A stretch of DNA of 64,000 bases from a candidate division TM6 bacterium GW2011_GWF2_32_72 (GCA_000989525.1 LBON01000001.1:1-64000), one strand, 5' to 3'; positions 17,657-27,617 are shown, counted from the stretch's first letter. Notes: generated by a model from the sequence alone, not told the origin. Translations and numbers: made by a program.

Positions 17657-17960
17657 CGATCTTTTCTTTGAGCGCTTTTTTACTTAATTGACCCATTTCT
17701 TTTTTTACAACATTTCCATTTTTAATAAAAACAAATGTAGGAATTGACGTTACTCCGTATTCTATAGCCAACTCTCGCGCCTCATCTACATTCAATTTAG
17801 CAAATTTACACTTACCCAAAAATTCTTGTTCTAATTCTTCAAAAATGGGAGTCATCATTTGGCATGGTCCACACCAGCTGGCATAAATATCTAAAATTAT
17901 TGGACCTGAGTGAGATTTTATCTCTGAGTTGAAATTTTCTTTTGTTATTGCAACAACCAT
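17637..17960 (-). CDS. trxA: Thioredoxin
   Basis: Cytosolic disulfide reductase, 107 residues, with the active site WCGPC (Cys30 and Cys33) in DIYASWCGPCQMM and the cis-Pro loop in VTSIPTFVFI. Length and motif are those of classic thioredoxin 1. No signal peptide is present. AAAGG precedes the ATG. It is the first gene of a minus-strand pair with the CxxC lipoprotein. Confidence 0.96.
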   Translation of the reverse strand: MVVAITKENFNSEIKSHSGPIILDIYASWCGPCQMMTPIFEELEQEFLGKCKFAKLNVDEARELAIEYGVTSIPTFVFIKNGNVVKKEMGQLSKKALKEKIDAHIAS

Positions 17961-18030
17961 AATTACCTTTCATTATTTTTTAGCGGTTTATAAAAGATAT
18001 AATTTAGATAATTTTACACACAAGTCTAGA

Positions 18031-18744
18031 TTATTTCCCATTTGTTAAACCAACAGCCTTTTTAATTTTATAAAGAAGATCGTTTATACGTGCAATATTA
18101 TTATCTAACACTTCTTTAGCTTTTTCTGGCATTGTTTGAGCTTCTTTTTTTAACTCTTCAGATGCATTTGCAACAGCATCAAATTGATCTTTCAAATCCA
18201 ACTTTTGCTCCGCAGACATCGGCCCGGAAGTACTTTCTTTTTTAGACTTATATCCATTTATTTTCAAACTATTAATAGCTTTAAATGCCACCTTTTTTTC
18301 TGTTGGGCCAGCCATATTAATTTCATCACAGAAAATCCATCGGTTTTCTTCAATTATATATTTATTTTCTGTGCCCTTATCGTCTTTTGATACAACTATA
18401 ATTTCGACGTACTTTCTATTTTTAAATTCATGAATAACAGGTTCTGCTGGATTTTGTTGCTTAATTTCTTGAATTTCAGACAAATCTAATTCTGTAACAT
18501 TATCACCAGGTAAAGTTTCTTTATTACCCGGAATTTCATAAACCGCTATTTTTTTATAAAGGCCCGGTCTTGAACTTCCTATTGAGATATTTTCTACATT
18601 AAATTTATTACCTGCGGCATCTATAAGTTCTCCATAAAAATTTACATCTGGTTTTTCTTGCGTGTCATCTGATTGCTGAGATAAATTCATTAAGACAAAT
18701 AAAGATGGTATCAATAAATAAATTGATAACGTTTTTTTCTTCAT
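18031..18744 (-). CDS. Exported protein of unknown function
   Basis: 237 residues from the ATG at 18744, preceded by AGGAG; a TTG two codons upstream is also open. A signal peptide is visible (MKKKTLSIYLLIPSLFVLMN). The mature part is charged and low in Cys, with a beta-rich first half (FYGELIDAAGNKFNVENISI) and a helical, Lys/Glu-rich C-terminal quarter (about 170-235). I recognise no family. It is divergent to the Cache-protein operon that starts at 18908. Confidence 0.7.
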   Translation of the reverse strand: MKKKTLSIYLLIPSLFVLMNLSQQSDDTQEKPDVNFYGELIDAAGNKFNVENISIGSSRPGLYKKIAVYEIPGNKETLPGDNVTELDLSEIQEIKQQNPAEPVIHEFKNRKYVEIIVVSKDDKGTENKYIIEENRWIFCDEINMAGPTEKKVAFKAINSLKINGYKSKKESTSGPMSAEQKLDLKDQFDAVANASEELKKEAQTMPEKAKEVLDNNIARINDLLYKIKKAVGLTNGK

Positions 18745-18837
18745 TTTCAACTCCTTTAGTTTAAGAAAAATAATATCCTTTTATATTTACTATAAATTAA
18801 CAACTAGAAGCAAGTAGTAGGAAAATTTACTAAAAAG

Positions 18838-18867
18838 TTGTATTTATGGTCCTTGGATATATATGAT
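18838..18867 (+). promoter_or_regulatory. Candidate promoter of the Cache/porin operon
   Basis: TTGTAT (18838-18843) and TATGAT (18862-18867) are separated by 18 bases, about 40 bases before the first operon start codon. Both boxes deviate from consensus, so this is tentative. The AGGAG site of the first gene follows. Confidence 0.45.
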
Positions 18868-18907
18868 GGCAAAAAATAACAAATCAATAATTATTTAGGA
18901 GATAATA

Positions 18908-20764
18908 ATGAAAAAAATAGCCATAATTTTGGCACTGTTTTTTGTTCCCAGTTTAATCTTATGCTCAGAAAGCCCAGAACAATCAACACAACTTCCCCAA
19001 AAAGAAATGGTTGATGAAAAATCAAATGAATATCTAACTCAAACACCAGAAATAGATACAACCAAAACAGATATAAATCTTCCAGAAATACCAAGTGCAG
19101 CAACAAAAATTATAGAAATCGAAACACCACAAGAAAGTATTGCTGAAACACAAGAATCACCCTTGGAACAAACAATAGAAAAAACTAAAGAAGCAACGAC
19201 TGCTTCAGAAAAAATAACATCTGAAGAAATTCAAATAACACCAAAGACGCAAGCTGTAATAGACCTAGTCAATAACGCAGTCGACTATACAATAAGTCAT
19301 TCATTCACAGAATGTATGACTTATTTTAGAAACTTAACAAATGGAGACATTAACCTTCTTGTCATAGATCAAAAGGGAACCATTTTTATAGATACAAATT
19401 ATCCAAGAAGAACCTGGAAAAATATCCTTGAAGATCAAGACTCTGATGGGAAATATTATACAAAAGAAATAATCAATATAGCCTCTGAAAAAAATGAAGG
19501 GTGGCTCACATATAGATGGGCCGGAATGACAAAATTAAGTTTTGTAAAAAAAATGATAATAAATAATAAAATGTTTATAGCCTGTTCTGGTGTGCACCCA
19601 TATACAAAAAAAGATGCAACAATGAATATGGTTAAATCAGCAATCGATTACTTACAACAACATGGAAAACAAGAAACATTTAACGCAATATCATACCCAC
19701 TTGGTCAATTCGTAGAAGGCGATATCAAAGTAGAAGCTTTTGACCTTCATGGAAAATGTTATGCCAGCGGATATGAATCATCTATGATTGGCGCAGATGT
19801 TATTGACCGGAAAGATCAAAATGGTGTTGCATATATACAAGAATATATAAAAGCCGTTGAACAAAAAAATGACAAAGAGGGAACTTGGGTTAAGCATATG
19901 TTTAACAATGCTCCAAAAGAATCATACGTCGTACAAACCATAGACCCTCGAACCAATGAGGCATTTATTTTAGTATCAGGATACTTTCCTGAATCAACAG
20001 CCGAAAAAGTTCAAGATCTTGTAAACGCCGCAGTTGATTACATACAAAAAAACGGCCTTAAAAATGCAGACAAAATATTTGCTGATGTAAACAAACCTTT
20101 TTTATTTGGTGATTTATATGTTTTTGTTCAAGGCCTTGATGGATGGGGATATGCCTGTGGACAATTATCAGGCTATGTAAATGTGAATCTTTTAAACAAT
20201 CAAAATGATGAATTAAAAAAAATCATAACAGATATAAACACAACCGCTGAAAATGGTGGCGGTTGGTCTGGTTACCAATTTCAAAATGGATACAAAAATT
20301 CATTCATAAGTCCTGTTGTTGATGTTGAAGGCAAAAAGGTTGTTGTTGGAGTTGGTTATTTCCCAGTCTCTAAGGAAACAACGAGTTTAATTTTAATAAA
20401 TAAAGCTGCAGAATATATGAAAAATCATGGTAAAAAAGCTATTTTACGAGAACTTGTAAAAGATAGAGGCCCTTTTGAAATTGGAGACTTATTTATTTTT
20501 GCCTTTGACTTTAATGGCTATTGTCTAGCTTATAATGGTTATTACGATAGAATCTGGAAAAACTTCTTAGACCTTAAAGATAAAGATGGGGTGGACGTCA
20601 TAAAAGAAATGATAGAAACCGCCAAAAAGGGTGATGGATGGGTAAAATATAAAGCAGGCAACTTAATGCGAAGAATATATGTACATCCAACAGGCAAATT
20701 TGAAGATGCCTCTCAACCATTTTCAACCTCACCATTAATGCTAGCTGTAAGTTTCTATGAATAA
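18908..20764 (+). CDS. Exported protein of four tandem Cache-like domains (first of three)
   Basis: 618 residues. A signal peptide (MKKIAIILALFFVPSLILCS) is followed by a Thr/Glu-rich low-complexity linker (about 20-112), then four repeats at about 114-232, 239-362, 368-486 and 494-618. Each repeat has the sCache_2-like pattern: two helices, GD(L/I)-hydrophobic-D-x-x-G, a W/G-x-N-(F/L) loop, D-x-D-G-x-x-(Y/F) and a GGW-x-x-Y strand (for example GDLFIFAFDFNG, LKDKDG, GDGWVKY). No membrane helix after the signal and no kinase, HAMP or MCP part is visible. It probably works as an extracytoplasmic small-molecule binder. It opens an operon with 11-bp spacing to the next gene. Confidence 0.8.
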   Translation: MKKIAIILALFFVPSLILCSESPEQSTQLPQKEMVDEKSNEYLTQTPEIDTTKTDINLPEIPSAATKIIEIETPQESIAETQESPLEQTIEKTKEATTASEKITSEEIQITPKTQAVIDLVNNAVDYTISHSFTECMTYFRNLTNGDINLLVIDQKGTIFIDTNYPRRTWKNILEDQDSDGKYYTKEIINIASEKNEGWLTYRWAGMTKLSFVKKMIINNKMFIACSGVHPYTKKDATMNMVKSAIDYLQQHGKQETFNAISYPLGQFVEGDIKVEAFDLHGKCYASGYESSMIGADVIDRKDQNGVAYIQEYIKAVEQKNDKEGTWVKHMFNNAPKESYVVQTIDPRTNEAFILVSGYFPESTAEKVQDLVNAAVDYIQKNGLKNADKIFADVNKPFLFGDLYVFVQGLDGWGYACGQLSGYVNVNLLNNQNDELKKIITDINTTAENGGGWSGYQFQNGYKNSFISPVVDVEGKKVVVGVGYFPVSKETTSLILINKAAEYMKNHGKKAILRELVKDRGPFEIGDLFIFAFDFNGYCLAYNGYYDRIWKNFLDLKDKDGVDVIKEMIETAKKGDGWVKYKAGNLMRRIYVHPTGKFEDASQPFSTSPLMLAVSFYE

Positions 20765-20775
20765 AGGCTAGGCCC

Positions 20776-22218
20776 ATGAAAAACAAATTAATAACTATTT
20801 TTTTTCTGTTACTTTTTACAAAAACTATAGAAGGAACTCTTGCTGAAGAGCAAAAGAAAACCTTAGAAACTACACTTAAAAAAATAAAAAAAAATAAAGA
20901 TGAAAAACTTCAAATAGAAGCTAAACAAAAAATCGAATCTGAAAATACAATAAAACAAAATATTAAATTTTCAGGCTTTATAAAATTAGCTGCATATGAT
21001 GATACAAGACAAGTTTATGGTGCTAGAGACGATTATTTTCTTCTTTACCCTGAAAAAAAAGAACTTTTATGTGGCCTTGATAAAAATGCAAAGGCTCAAG
21101 GCTATATAACACCTATAGAAAGTAGACTTAGGGTCGATATAGATGGCCCTAAAATTTGGGAACTTGGCCTAAATGGTGTAATCGAAGGTGATTTTTTTGG
21201 TACAAATGAAGAAAACATTTATACACCAAGAATGCGGCTCGCTTATTTAAATATTCGGGGAAAACAATTTTCCATCTTAGCAGGACAAGAATATCATCCA
21301 CTAACACCCCTTAAAATTATTCCAGAGACCGTTTCATTTAACTCAGGTTGTCCAATGGAGCCATTTGCTCGATCACCTCAATTGCGATTTACACTACATT
21401 TTCCAAAAATCAACGCCTTTCTTTGTCTTCTCTCTCAAAGCCCTGGTGAAGTTACCCCTGGATTTGAAGGATGTGACTGTAAATATTTAAGAGATGCTGT
21501 TGTACCAAATATTAGCTTAGGTGCTGATACAAAAATTAAAGATTCAACATTAGGTTGTTGTTTGGACTGGAAACAAATAAGACCCAGACTTAAAAGCATC
21601 GATGAAACAAAAACTGTAAGTGAAATGTTTGCCTCAACATCTTTTTGTGCTTATACATCAATTGATATTCCCAAAGCTATCATTAAAGGCAAATTTACTT
21701 ATGGAAATAACCTTCCTGAACTAAGCATGCTTGGCGGGTACGCTGTTCAAAAAATATCGGGGTGTTGTTCGGAAGAAAACACCATCGCCAACAGATCATT
21801 TTCTTACACAGGTTTACGTGCAATTGCAATTTGGAATGATAATACACTAAAAATACATAAGCGCATTGAGCCCGGGCTATTCTGGGGATACACAAAAAAC
21901 ATAGGTGCAAATGACGATTTTATAATTAGCTATAAAGATTCAAACGGTGTAACCACACCATTAACTTTCACTTTGACCAATGCAACACAAATTGACTACG
22001 TATTTAGACTTTCACCCAGAATTAAAATAAAAGAAAAACCAGTTGTATTTGGTGGAGAAATTGAATGGACAAGGGCTCGTTACGGTACAATTAAAAGTAT
22101 AACAACATCAAATTCAAATAATCAGACAGTTGTAGCAACAACAGATAAAGGTTCTCTTGAAAATTTATACTCGGTTAACAATATACGATTTATTGCCACA
22201 GTCTCATACAATTTTTAA
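20776..22218 (+). CDS. Porin-like outer-membrane beta-barrel in the Cache operon
   Basis: 480 residues. A signal peptide (MKNKLITIFFLLLFTKTIEG) is followed by a Lys/Glu-rich predicted coiled coil (about 22-62), then a barrel that opens with FSGFIKLAAYDDTRQ and ends with a strand closed by Phe (FIATVSYNF). The coiled coil plus barrel layout is like trimeric DcaP-type porins, but this is resemblance only. A Cys-rich loop (GCDCKY, LGCCLDW) is unusual for porins. It lies between the first and second Cache proteins, 11 and 15 bp from its neighbours, so it is surely co-transcribed. It may be the channel for ligands those proteins bind. Confidence 0.75.
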   Translation: MKNKLITIFFLLLFTKTIEGTLAEEQKKTLETTLKKIKKNKDEKLQIEAKQKIESENTIKQNIKFSGFIKLAAYDDTRQVYGARDDYFLLYPEKKELLCGLDKNAKAQGYITPIESRLRVDIDGPKIWELGLNGVIEGDFFGTNEENIYTPRMRLAYLNIRGKQFSILAGQEYHPLTPLKIIPETVSFNSGCPMEPFARSPQLRFTLHFPKINAFLCLLSQSPGEVTPGFEGCDCKYLRDAVVPNISLGADTKIKDSTLGCCLDWKQIRPRLKSIDETKTVSEMFASTSFCAYTSIDIPKAIIKGKFTYGNNLPELSMLGGYAVQKISGCCSEENTIANRSFSYTGLRAIAIWNDNTLKIHKRIEPGLFWGYTKNIGANDDFIISYKDSNGVTTPLTFTLTNATQIDYVFRLSPRIKIKEKPVVFGGEIEWTRARYGTIKSITTSNSNNQTVVATTDKGSLENLYSVNNIRFIATVSYNF

Positions 22219-22233
22219 ATAACAGGAATAAAT

Positions 22234-23883
22234 ATGAAAATAAAATTTTTACTTTTTAGCATATTGCCTATACAACTTTTTGCATCCGCTATCACAGATC
22301 AAACGAATGAGCCAAATTCACAATTTTTTTTAAATAAAACGGAAATTGAAATTGATTTAGAATTAAAAAAAAAACAGGCCAAAGACTTAGTTTTAAAAGC
22401 GATAGAATTCACCAAATCACATTCTTTTGACAAATGCATGGAACAATTTAGAACCCAAGAATTTATTAAAGGGGATACTTATATTGCCGTAGGTGATATG
22501 AATGGTCGAATAATCACACATGGAAACAATAATGAAATAATCTGGAAAGATTTTTATAACGTACAAGATGCTGAAGGAAATTATTTTATCAGAGATGCCA
22601 TTAACACAGCCGAACTTGGTGGTGGTTGGATAACATATGAATGGTTTAATGTCACAAAAAAATCATATGTCCAAAAATTTGAAAAAAATGGTGATTCATA
22701 CTTTATTTTAGCCGGTTATTACCCTCATTCAAAAAAAGATGCTGTTATTACCTTGGTTACACAAGGTGTTAAATATTTTAATGCCAATGGGAAAACAAAA
22801 ACGCAAAATCTAATCAGTTACCCGCTTGGAAGATTTGTAGAAGGTGATTTATTTTTATTTTTATTAGATTTTAATGGAGTATGTTGGGGCAATGGTAAAT
22901 CCATTGGATTAATTGGAAAAAATTTAATTAACGAAAAAGATTCAAATAACAAACTTTATATACAAGAATTTATTCAATCGTTAAAAGTAAACAAATTTGA
23001 TTGGATTTCATATTCAATTAATGAAGATCCAAAAGAAGCATTCCTGGTCAAAATAACTGATGCACAAACAAAACAAGACTATATCTTGGGTTGTGAATAT
23101 TCCCCCGATATAAAAAGTGATGTTGTAAAAAATTTGGTAAAAAAAGGTATACAATTTTTTAAAACCCATGGACCAATAGAAGCCTCCAAAAATTTTAGTA
23201 AAGAAGAATCAGACTATTCCCATGGATACGTTACTCTTTTTGTTTTTGATTTTAATGGTAAATGTATAGCCCATGGAGAGGAGCCCTCATTTGTAGGCAA
23301 AGATATGTTAGATATTAAAGATCAGTCTGGTGAAAAATTTGTTGAAAAAATAATAAAAAAAGCAAAAGAAAATGGTGGATGGTTAAGCTATAGATGGAAA
23401 AATGCAAATTATTTTACATACATAGAAAAAATAACGCTTAGCAACAAAAATTATGCCATAGGAGCCGGTTTTTTTCCTATATCAAAATATGAAACATCAC
23501 AATTGTTAATAAATTCTGCCGTAGATGCTATTAATCAAAATGGCTCTATCGCAGCCTTAAGAGATTTCACAAAAGATGAAGGTCTTTTTATCAGAGGTGA
23601 TCTATTCATTTTTGCATATGATCTTAAAGGCAATTGCCTTGCATATCGCAATGAGTTTTCAAAAATATGGCAAAATTTCTTAGAAGCAAAAGATGATAAT
23701 GGAAAGAACTACGTAAAAGAAATGATAGAAGAAGCTACCTCGGGTTATGGCTGGACAGACTACTCCATAAATAATTCACCACAAAGAGCATTTGTTAAAT
23801 TAATCCAACCATCAACAAAAAAAATTAAATATGATCTAGACCTAGACTTTCCGTTCATAATTGGCACAGTCTTCTATAAATAA
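22234..23883 (+). CDS. Exported protein of four tandem Cache-like domains (second of three)
   Basis: 549 residues with a short signal peptide (MKIKFLLFSILPIQLFASA). It has no low-complexity linker; four Cache-like units follow at about 50-165, 172-292, 298-416 and 423-549. Characteristic segments recur, such as GDLFLFLLDFNGVCWGNG, GYVTLFVFDFNGKCIAHG and GDLFIFAYDLKGNCLAY, with GGGWITYEW and GGWLSYRW. The N-C-L-A-Y/H phrase near the binding pocket is shared with its paralogues. A GGAA site precedes the ATG. It is clearly a paralogue of the genes at 18908 and 23895. Confidence 0.8.
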   Translation: MKIKFLLFSILPIQLFASAITDQTNEPNSQFFLNKTEIEIDLELKKKQAKDLVLKAIEFTKSHSFDKCMEQFRTQEFIKGDTYIAVGDMNGRIITHGNNNEIIWKDFYNVQDAEGNYFIRDAINTAELGGGWITYEWFNVTKKSYVQKFEKNGDSYFILAGYYPHSKKDAVITLVTQGVKYFNANGKTKTQNLISYPLGRFVEGDLFLFLLDFNGVCWGNGKSIGLIGKNLINEKDSNNKLYIQEFIQSLKVNKFDWISYSINEDPKEAFLVKITDAQTKQDYILGCEYSPDIKSDVVKNLVKKGIQFFKTHGPIEASKNFSKEESDYSHGYVTLFVFDFNGKCIAHGEEPSFVGKDMLDIKDQSGEKFVEKIIKKAKENGGWLSYRWKNANYFTYIEKITLSNKNYAIGAGFFPISKYETSQLLINSAVDAINQNGSIAALRDFTKDEGLFIRGDLFIFAYDLKGNCLAYRNEFSKIWQNFLEAKDDNGKNYVKEMIEEATSGYGWTDYSINNSPQRAFVKLIQPSTKKIKYDLDLDFPFIIGTVFYK

Positions 23884-23894
23884 TTGGAGCATAA

Positions 23895-25487
23895 ATGAAT
23901 AAACTAATTTTTTTAATATTACTAATAATAGTCAACCTGAATGCGAAAGCAACATCATCAAACAAAGCTTCCCCAAAAAATCCTTTTGAAACTTCAAGCC
24001 AACGAATTGAAAAGCAAGTTGATAATGCATATACAATTCTAGAAAACAATTCATTTGAAAAAGCAATATCAATGATCGGCAATCCTGAATTAATTTATGG
24101 AAAAGAAGCTGTTTTTATACTTGATTTTGAAGGAAACATAATTCAACAATACATAAACCCTCAAAATATTTGGAGCAATATATTTAATGCCCAAGATAAA
24201 TTTGGTAAAAAATATATAGAAGCTATTTTAAATCAAGCCTCACAAGACAGTGGATGGGTTTCTTATGCATGGCAGGGCACAACTAAATTTACATTTGTAA
24301 AAAAGATTGAAAAAGAAAATACTCCATACGTCATTGGCTCTGGCTTTTACCCATACACCAAATGGTCTGCTGCCGTTAATATGGTTGATAATGCAGTAAA
24401 TTATTTTTACAAAAACACGACCGAAGAATCCTTTGCAGCATTTAGCTATCCAGTAGGAGAATTTATCTCTGGAGACTTATACGTTTTTGCGTTCGACTTA
24501 GAAGGCAATTGCCTTGCTCATGGAAATGACCCCGGACTTATAGGTCAAAATCTATATGACCTTCAAGATCCTGATGGTAAATATTTTATTCGAGATTTCA
24601 TAGAAAAAGTTAAACTTGTAGATTATGCCTGGTCCGATTATATTTGGTATGGTGCCCCTAAAAAAAGTTATATAACAAAAGTAACAGATCAGATCTCCAA
24701 TAAAAAGTACATTCTTGGAGTTGGATATTATCCAAACACAAACAGAGAAAAAGTCGAAGAATATGTTAAAAGAGGCTTTAGTTTCCTTAAATTCAATGGG
24801 GTATCTCACGCCGTTAAAGAATTTCAAAATAGACTGGGAAACTATGTTTATGGTGACATATTCTTATTTGTATATGATCTGAAAGGCAATTGTCTCGCCA
24901 ATGGAGAAAAACCTTCATGGATAGGTCAAAATGTATTAAGTATAGAAAATCAAGATGGTGTTAAACCTATTGAACTTCTAATTGATAAAGCACAAAGAGG
25001 TGGAGGATGGATTGACTATCAATGGAACAATGGAAACACATCTGCTTATATAGAACCTATAAACATTGGACCTGAAAAAGCCTTGATAGGCTCAAGTTTT
25101 TATCCAATATCTCAATATGAATTCGCTATATTAACAGCCAACTCAATTTATGATGAAATAGAACAGGAAGGCGAAGAAAAAGTATTTAATAAACTAGTAT
25201 CTGGAAATTCAAAATTTTTACGTGGTGATTTAGATACAAGAATCTATGATATAAATGGAAACTGCCTTGCCTCAAACAATTACCAACACATATGGAAAAA
25301 ATACTTTGACGCAGTTGATCAAACTGGAAAACCATATTTTATAAAAATGGCTAAAAGCGCAGAACAAGGTCTTGGCTGGATAGAAACCAAACAACGCAAT
25401 GCAACAAAAAAAACATTCACACTTCGAGCCGGAAATCGTCAATTTATGGGGTTACCGTACTTTATTACTACAAGTTTTTTTGAATAA
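23895..25487 (+). CDS. Exported protein of four tandem Cache-like domains (third of three)
   Basis: 530 residues: signal peptide (MNKLIFLILLIIVNLNAKA), then four units at about 36-153, 160-281, 286-403 and 411-530. Key repeats are GDLYVFAFDLEGNCLAHG with LQDPDGKYF, and GDIFLFVYDLKGNCLANG with GGGWIDYQW. The first unit is degenerate (GKEAVFILDFEGNIIQ) and lacks GD. The start has a GGAG site and is 11 bp after the previous stop. A strong terminator (25501-25537) closes the operon right after it. Confidence 0.8.
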   Translation: MNKLIFLILLIIVNLNAKATSSNKASPKNPFETSSQRIEKQVDNAYTILENNSFEKAISMIGNPELIYGKEAVFILDFEGNIIQQYINPQNIWSNIFNAQDKFGKKYIEAILNQASQDSGWVSYAWQGTTKFTFVKKIEKENTPYVIGSGFYPYTKWSAAVNMVDNAVNYFYKNTTEESFAAFSYPVGEFISGDLYVFAFDLEGNCLAHGNDPGLIGQNLYDLQDPDGKYFIRDFIEKVKLVDYAWSDYIWYGAPKKSYITKVTDQISNKKYILGVGYYPNTNREKVEEYVKRGFSFLKFNGVSHAVKEFQNRLGNYVYGDIFLFVYDLKGNCLANGEKPSWIGQNVLSIENQDGVKPIELLIDKAQRGGGWIDYQWNNGNTSAYIEPINIGPEKALIGSSFYPISQYEFAILTANSIYDEIEQEGEEKVFNKLVSGNSKFLRGDLDTRIYDINGNCLASNNYQHIWKKYFDAVDQTGKPYFIKMAKSAEQGLGWIETKQRNATKKTFTLRAGNRQFMGLPYFITTSFFE

Positions 25488-25500
25488 ACCTTTAACAAAT

Positions 25501-25537
25501 AAACAAGAGTCTCTGGTTTTATTGAGACTCTTGTTTT
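25501..25537 (+). terminator. Intrinsic terminator of the Cache/porin operon
   Basis: AAACAAGAGTCTC and GAGACTCTTGTTT pair perfectly around a 10-base loop, with T bases at the end. It lies 14 bases after the last Cache gene. Confidence 0.88.
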
Positions 25538-25625
25538 CCAAGATCTCTTTAGATTCAAATTAAATTTTATGCTAAACTAAACGCATCTTAAAATATTTTT
25601 GTACAAAAATGGATCCAATAATTCA

Positions 25626-27617
25626 ATGCTTATAGAAGTCAAATTACTCAAGGGATTTTCCGAAAAATTAATTTACAAAGTGCCAGAAGACTGGGATACA
25701 AATGATATTGAAGGTAAAATCGTAAAAGTTCCACTCAAACAGATGGTACTTCCTGCAATTGTAACAAACAAATTTGACTCACATCCCAATGAAAAAACAT
25801 TTAAGATCCGCAATGCAATAGAAATTGAAAACTTTCCACATGATGCAAATTATGATTCATTAATCAAAAAACTTTCTGTCTATTACCAGATTGAAGAATT
25901 ACATTTTATAAAACGCATTCGTCAATTTATGATTCAAAAAGAGGCAAAAGAAATTGATGTAATCCAACATGCTGCATTAAGTCAAAATAATTTACAAAAA
26001 ACTTCCGTTGTACAACTCACACAAGAACAGCAAGATGTTGTTGATTTTGTTGTTCCATTTATTAAAAAACCAAAATATTTGCCAACTTTAGTTCACGGCG
26101 TAACTGGTTCTGGTAAAACTGAAATTTATAAAAGATTAATTTTAACAGCTATTGAACAAAATAAATCTGCAATTCTTTTACTTCCAGAAGTCACTCTTGC
26201 TACAAACTTTGAAAACATCTTAAGAGAGCAACTTCCAAGTAATGTAGAAATATTTGGATTTCACTCATCTACAACAATTAAACAAAAACAAATATTGTGG
26301 CAAAACTTACTTAAAGAAAAACCTATTTTAATAATCGGCGTTCATCTCCCAACACTTTTGCCTATTGCCAACTTAGGATTAATTATCGTTGATGAAGAAC
26401 ACGAAGCAGGCTTTCAAGAAAAAAAACATCCAAAATTAAATTCAAAAGAAGTCGCTTTACTCAAGGCACAAGAAAACAAAATTCCAATTATTTTAGGATC
26501 TGCGACTCCTTCAATAACCTCTCTCTATAATACGGCCGAAAGAGGGTGGAAATTGTTTAAACTTCACAAACGTTTTGGTGGAAGTTTTCCAAATATAAAA
26601 ATTATAAATCTAAAAGATAAAAAACAACGTAGAAATTTTTGGATATCTCAAGAACTTGAAAATGAAATTAAAATTAAATTACAAAAAAAAGAACAAGTAA
26701 TAATTTTTTTAAACAGAAGAGGATTTAGTTTTTTTGTTCAATGCAAACTCTGTGGATTTATTTTTGAATGTCCAAACTGCTCTGTAAGTCTAACTTTACA
26801 TAATGACAATAACCTTAATTGTCATTATTGCGAACATCAAAAAATATTTGAAAACAAATGTCCAAAATGCCCCGCAAAAGAGCAAGACTTAATTAAAAAA
26901 GGTATTGGCACACAACAAGTTGTAACAATTTTAGAAAAACTTTTTCCCCAAGCAAAAATAGCGCGCGCCGACATGGACACAACAACTAAAAAAGCTCTTT
27001 GGAAAAAAACATTAGAAGATTTTAAATCCGGCGAAATAAATATACTTGTAGGAACCCAATCAATTACAAAAGGCTTTCACTTCCCTAAAGTTACTTTAGT
27101 TGGAATATTATGGTCAGATCTAAATTTACATTTTCCAATTTACAATGCAGCAGAAACCTGCCTTCAACAATTAATTCAAGTTGCAGGAAGAGCTGGAAGA
27201 CAAAGTCAAGAAAGTACTGTGATTGCACAAGTTATGTCTGAACATTCAATTTTCAACCATTTAAATGAACAACATTATTTAAATTTTTATGAGTTGGAAC
27301 TAGAAAAAAGAAAAATGGTTTCTTACCCACCATTCATTAGACTTGCAGAACTTGAATTAAAAAGCACCAATGAAAAAATATTAGAATATGATGCTCAACA
27401 AGTTGCAACCAAGTTACGCTCTATCTGTCAAGAAAAAAAACTAGATATTTTTATTTTAGGTCCTGCCAAGCCGCCTATTTATAAATTAAACAACTCGTAT
27501 TCAAGAAAAATTTATATTAAATCTAAAGACATTCAAGAGATCTTTTTACTTGTTCAATTTGCACAAAACATCAAGCTTAAAAGTCAAATATTCTTTACTC
27601 CAAATCCTTTGAATTAG
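25626..27617 (+). CDS. priA: Primosomal protein N' (PriA helicase)
   Basis: Restarts collapsed replication forks by loading the replicative helicase. The ATG at 25626 gives 663 residues and fits the N-terminus of the family (MLIEVKLLKGFSEKLIYKVP); a TTG nine codons upstream is possible. The helicase core has Walker A (GVTGSGKTEIY, near residue 160) and DEEH. Four paired Cys motifs for two zinc ions follow: CKLC, CPNC, CHYC, CPKC. The GTQSITKGFHFPKV and QVAGRAGR motifs close the core. It is shorter than the E. coli protein (732), mainly at the N-terminal DNA-binding part. The last 23 bases overlap the convergent next gene. Confidence 0.95.
   Translation: MLIEVKLLKGFSEKLIYKVPEDWDTNDIEGKIVKVPLKQMVLPAIVTNKFDSHPNEKTFKIRNAIEIENFPHDANYDSLIKKLSVYYQIEELHFIKRIRQFMIQKEAKEIDVIQHAALSQNNLQKTSVVQLTQEQQDVVDFVVPFIKKPKYLPTLVHGVTGSGKTEIYKRLILTAIEQNKSAILLLPEVTLATNFENILREQLPSNVEIFGFHSSTTIKQKQILWQNLLKEKPILIIGVHLPTLLPIANLGLIIVDEEHEAGFQEKKHPKLNSKEVALLKAQENKIPIILGSATPSITSLYNTAERGWKLFKLHKRFGGSFPNIKIINLKDKKQRRNFWISQELENEIKIKLQKKEQVIIFLNRRGFSFFVQCKLCGFIFECPNCSVSLTLHNDNNLNCHYCEHQKIFENKCPKCPAKEQDLIKKGIGTQQVVTILEKLFPQAKIARADMDTTTKKALWKKTLEDFKSGEINILVGTQSITKGFHFPKVTLVGILWSDLNLHFPIYNAAETCLQQLIQVAGRAGRQSQESTVIAQVMSEHSIFNHLNEQHYLNFYELELEKRKMVSYPPFIRLAELELKSTNEKILEYDAQQVATKLRSICQEKKLDIFILGPAKPPIYKLNNSYSRKIYIKSKDIQEIFLLVQFAQNIKLKSQIFFTPNPLN

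Noticed and set aside
18908-25487. Chemoreceptors or sensor kinases
   Set aside because: There is no second membrane helix, HAMP, MCP, kinase or cyclase part in any of the three Cache proteins.
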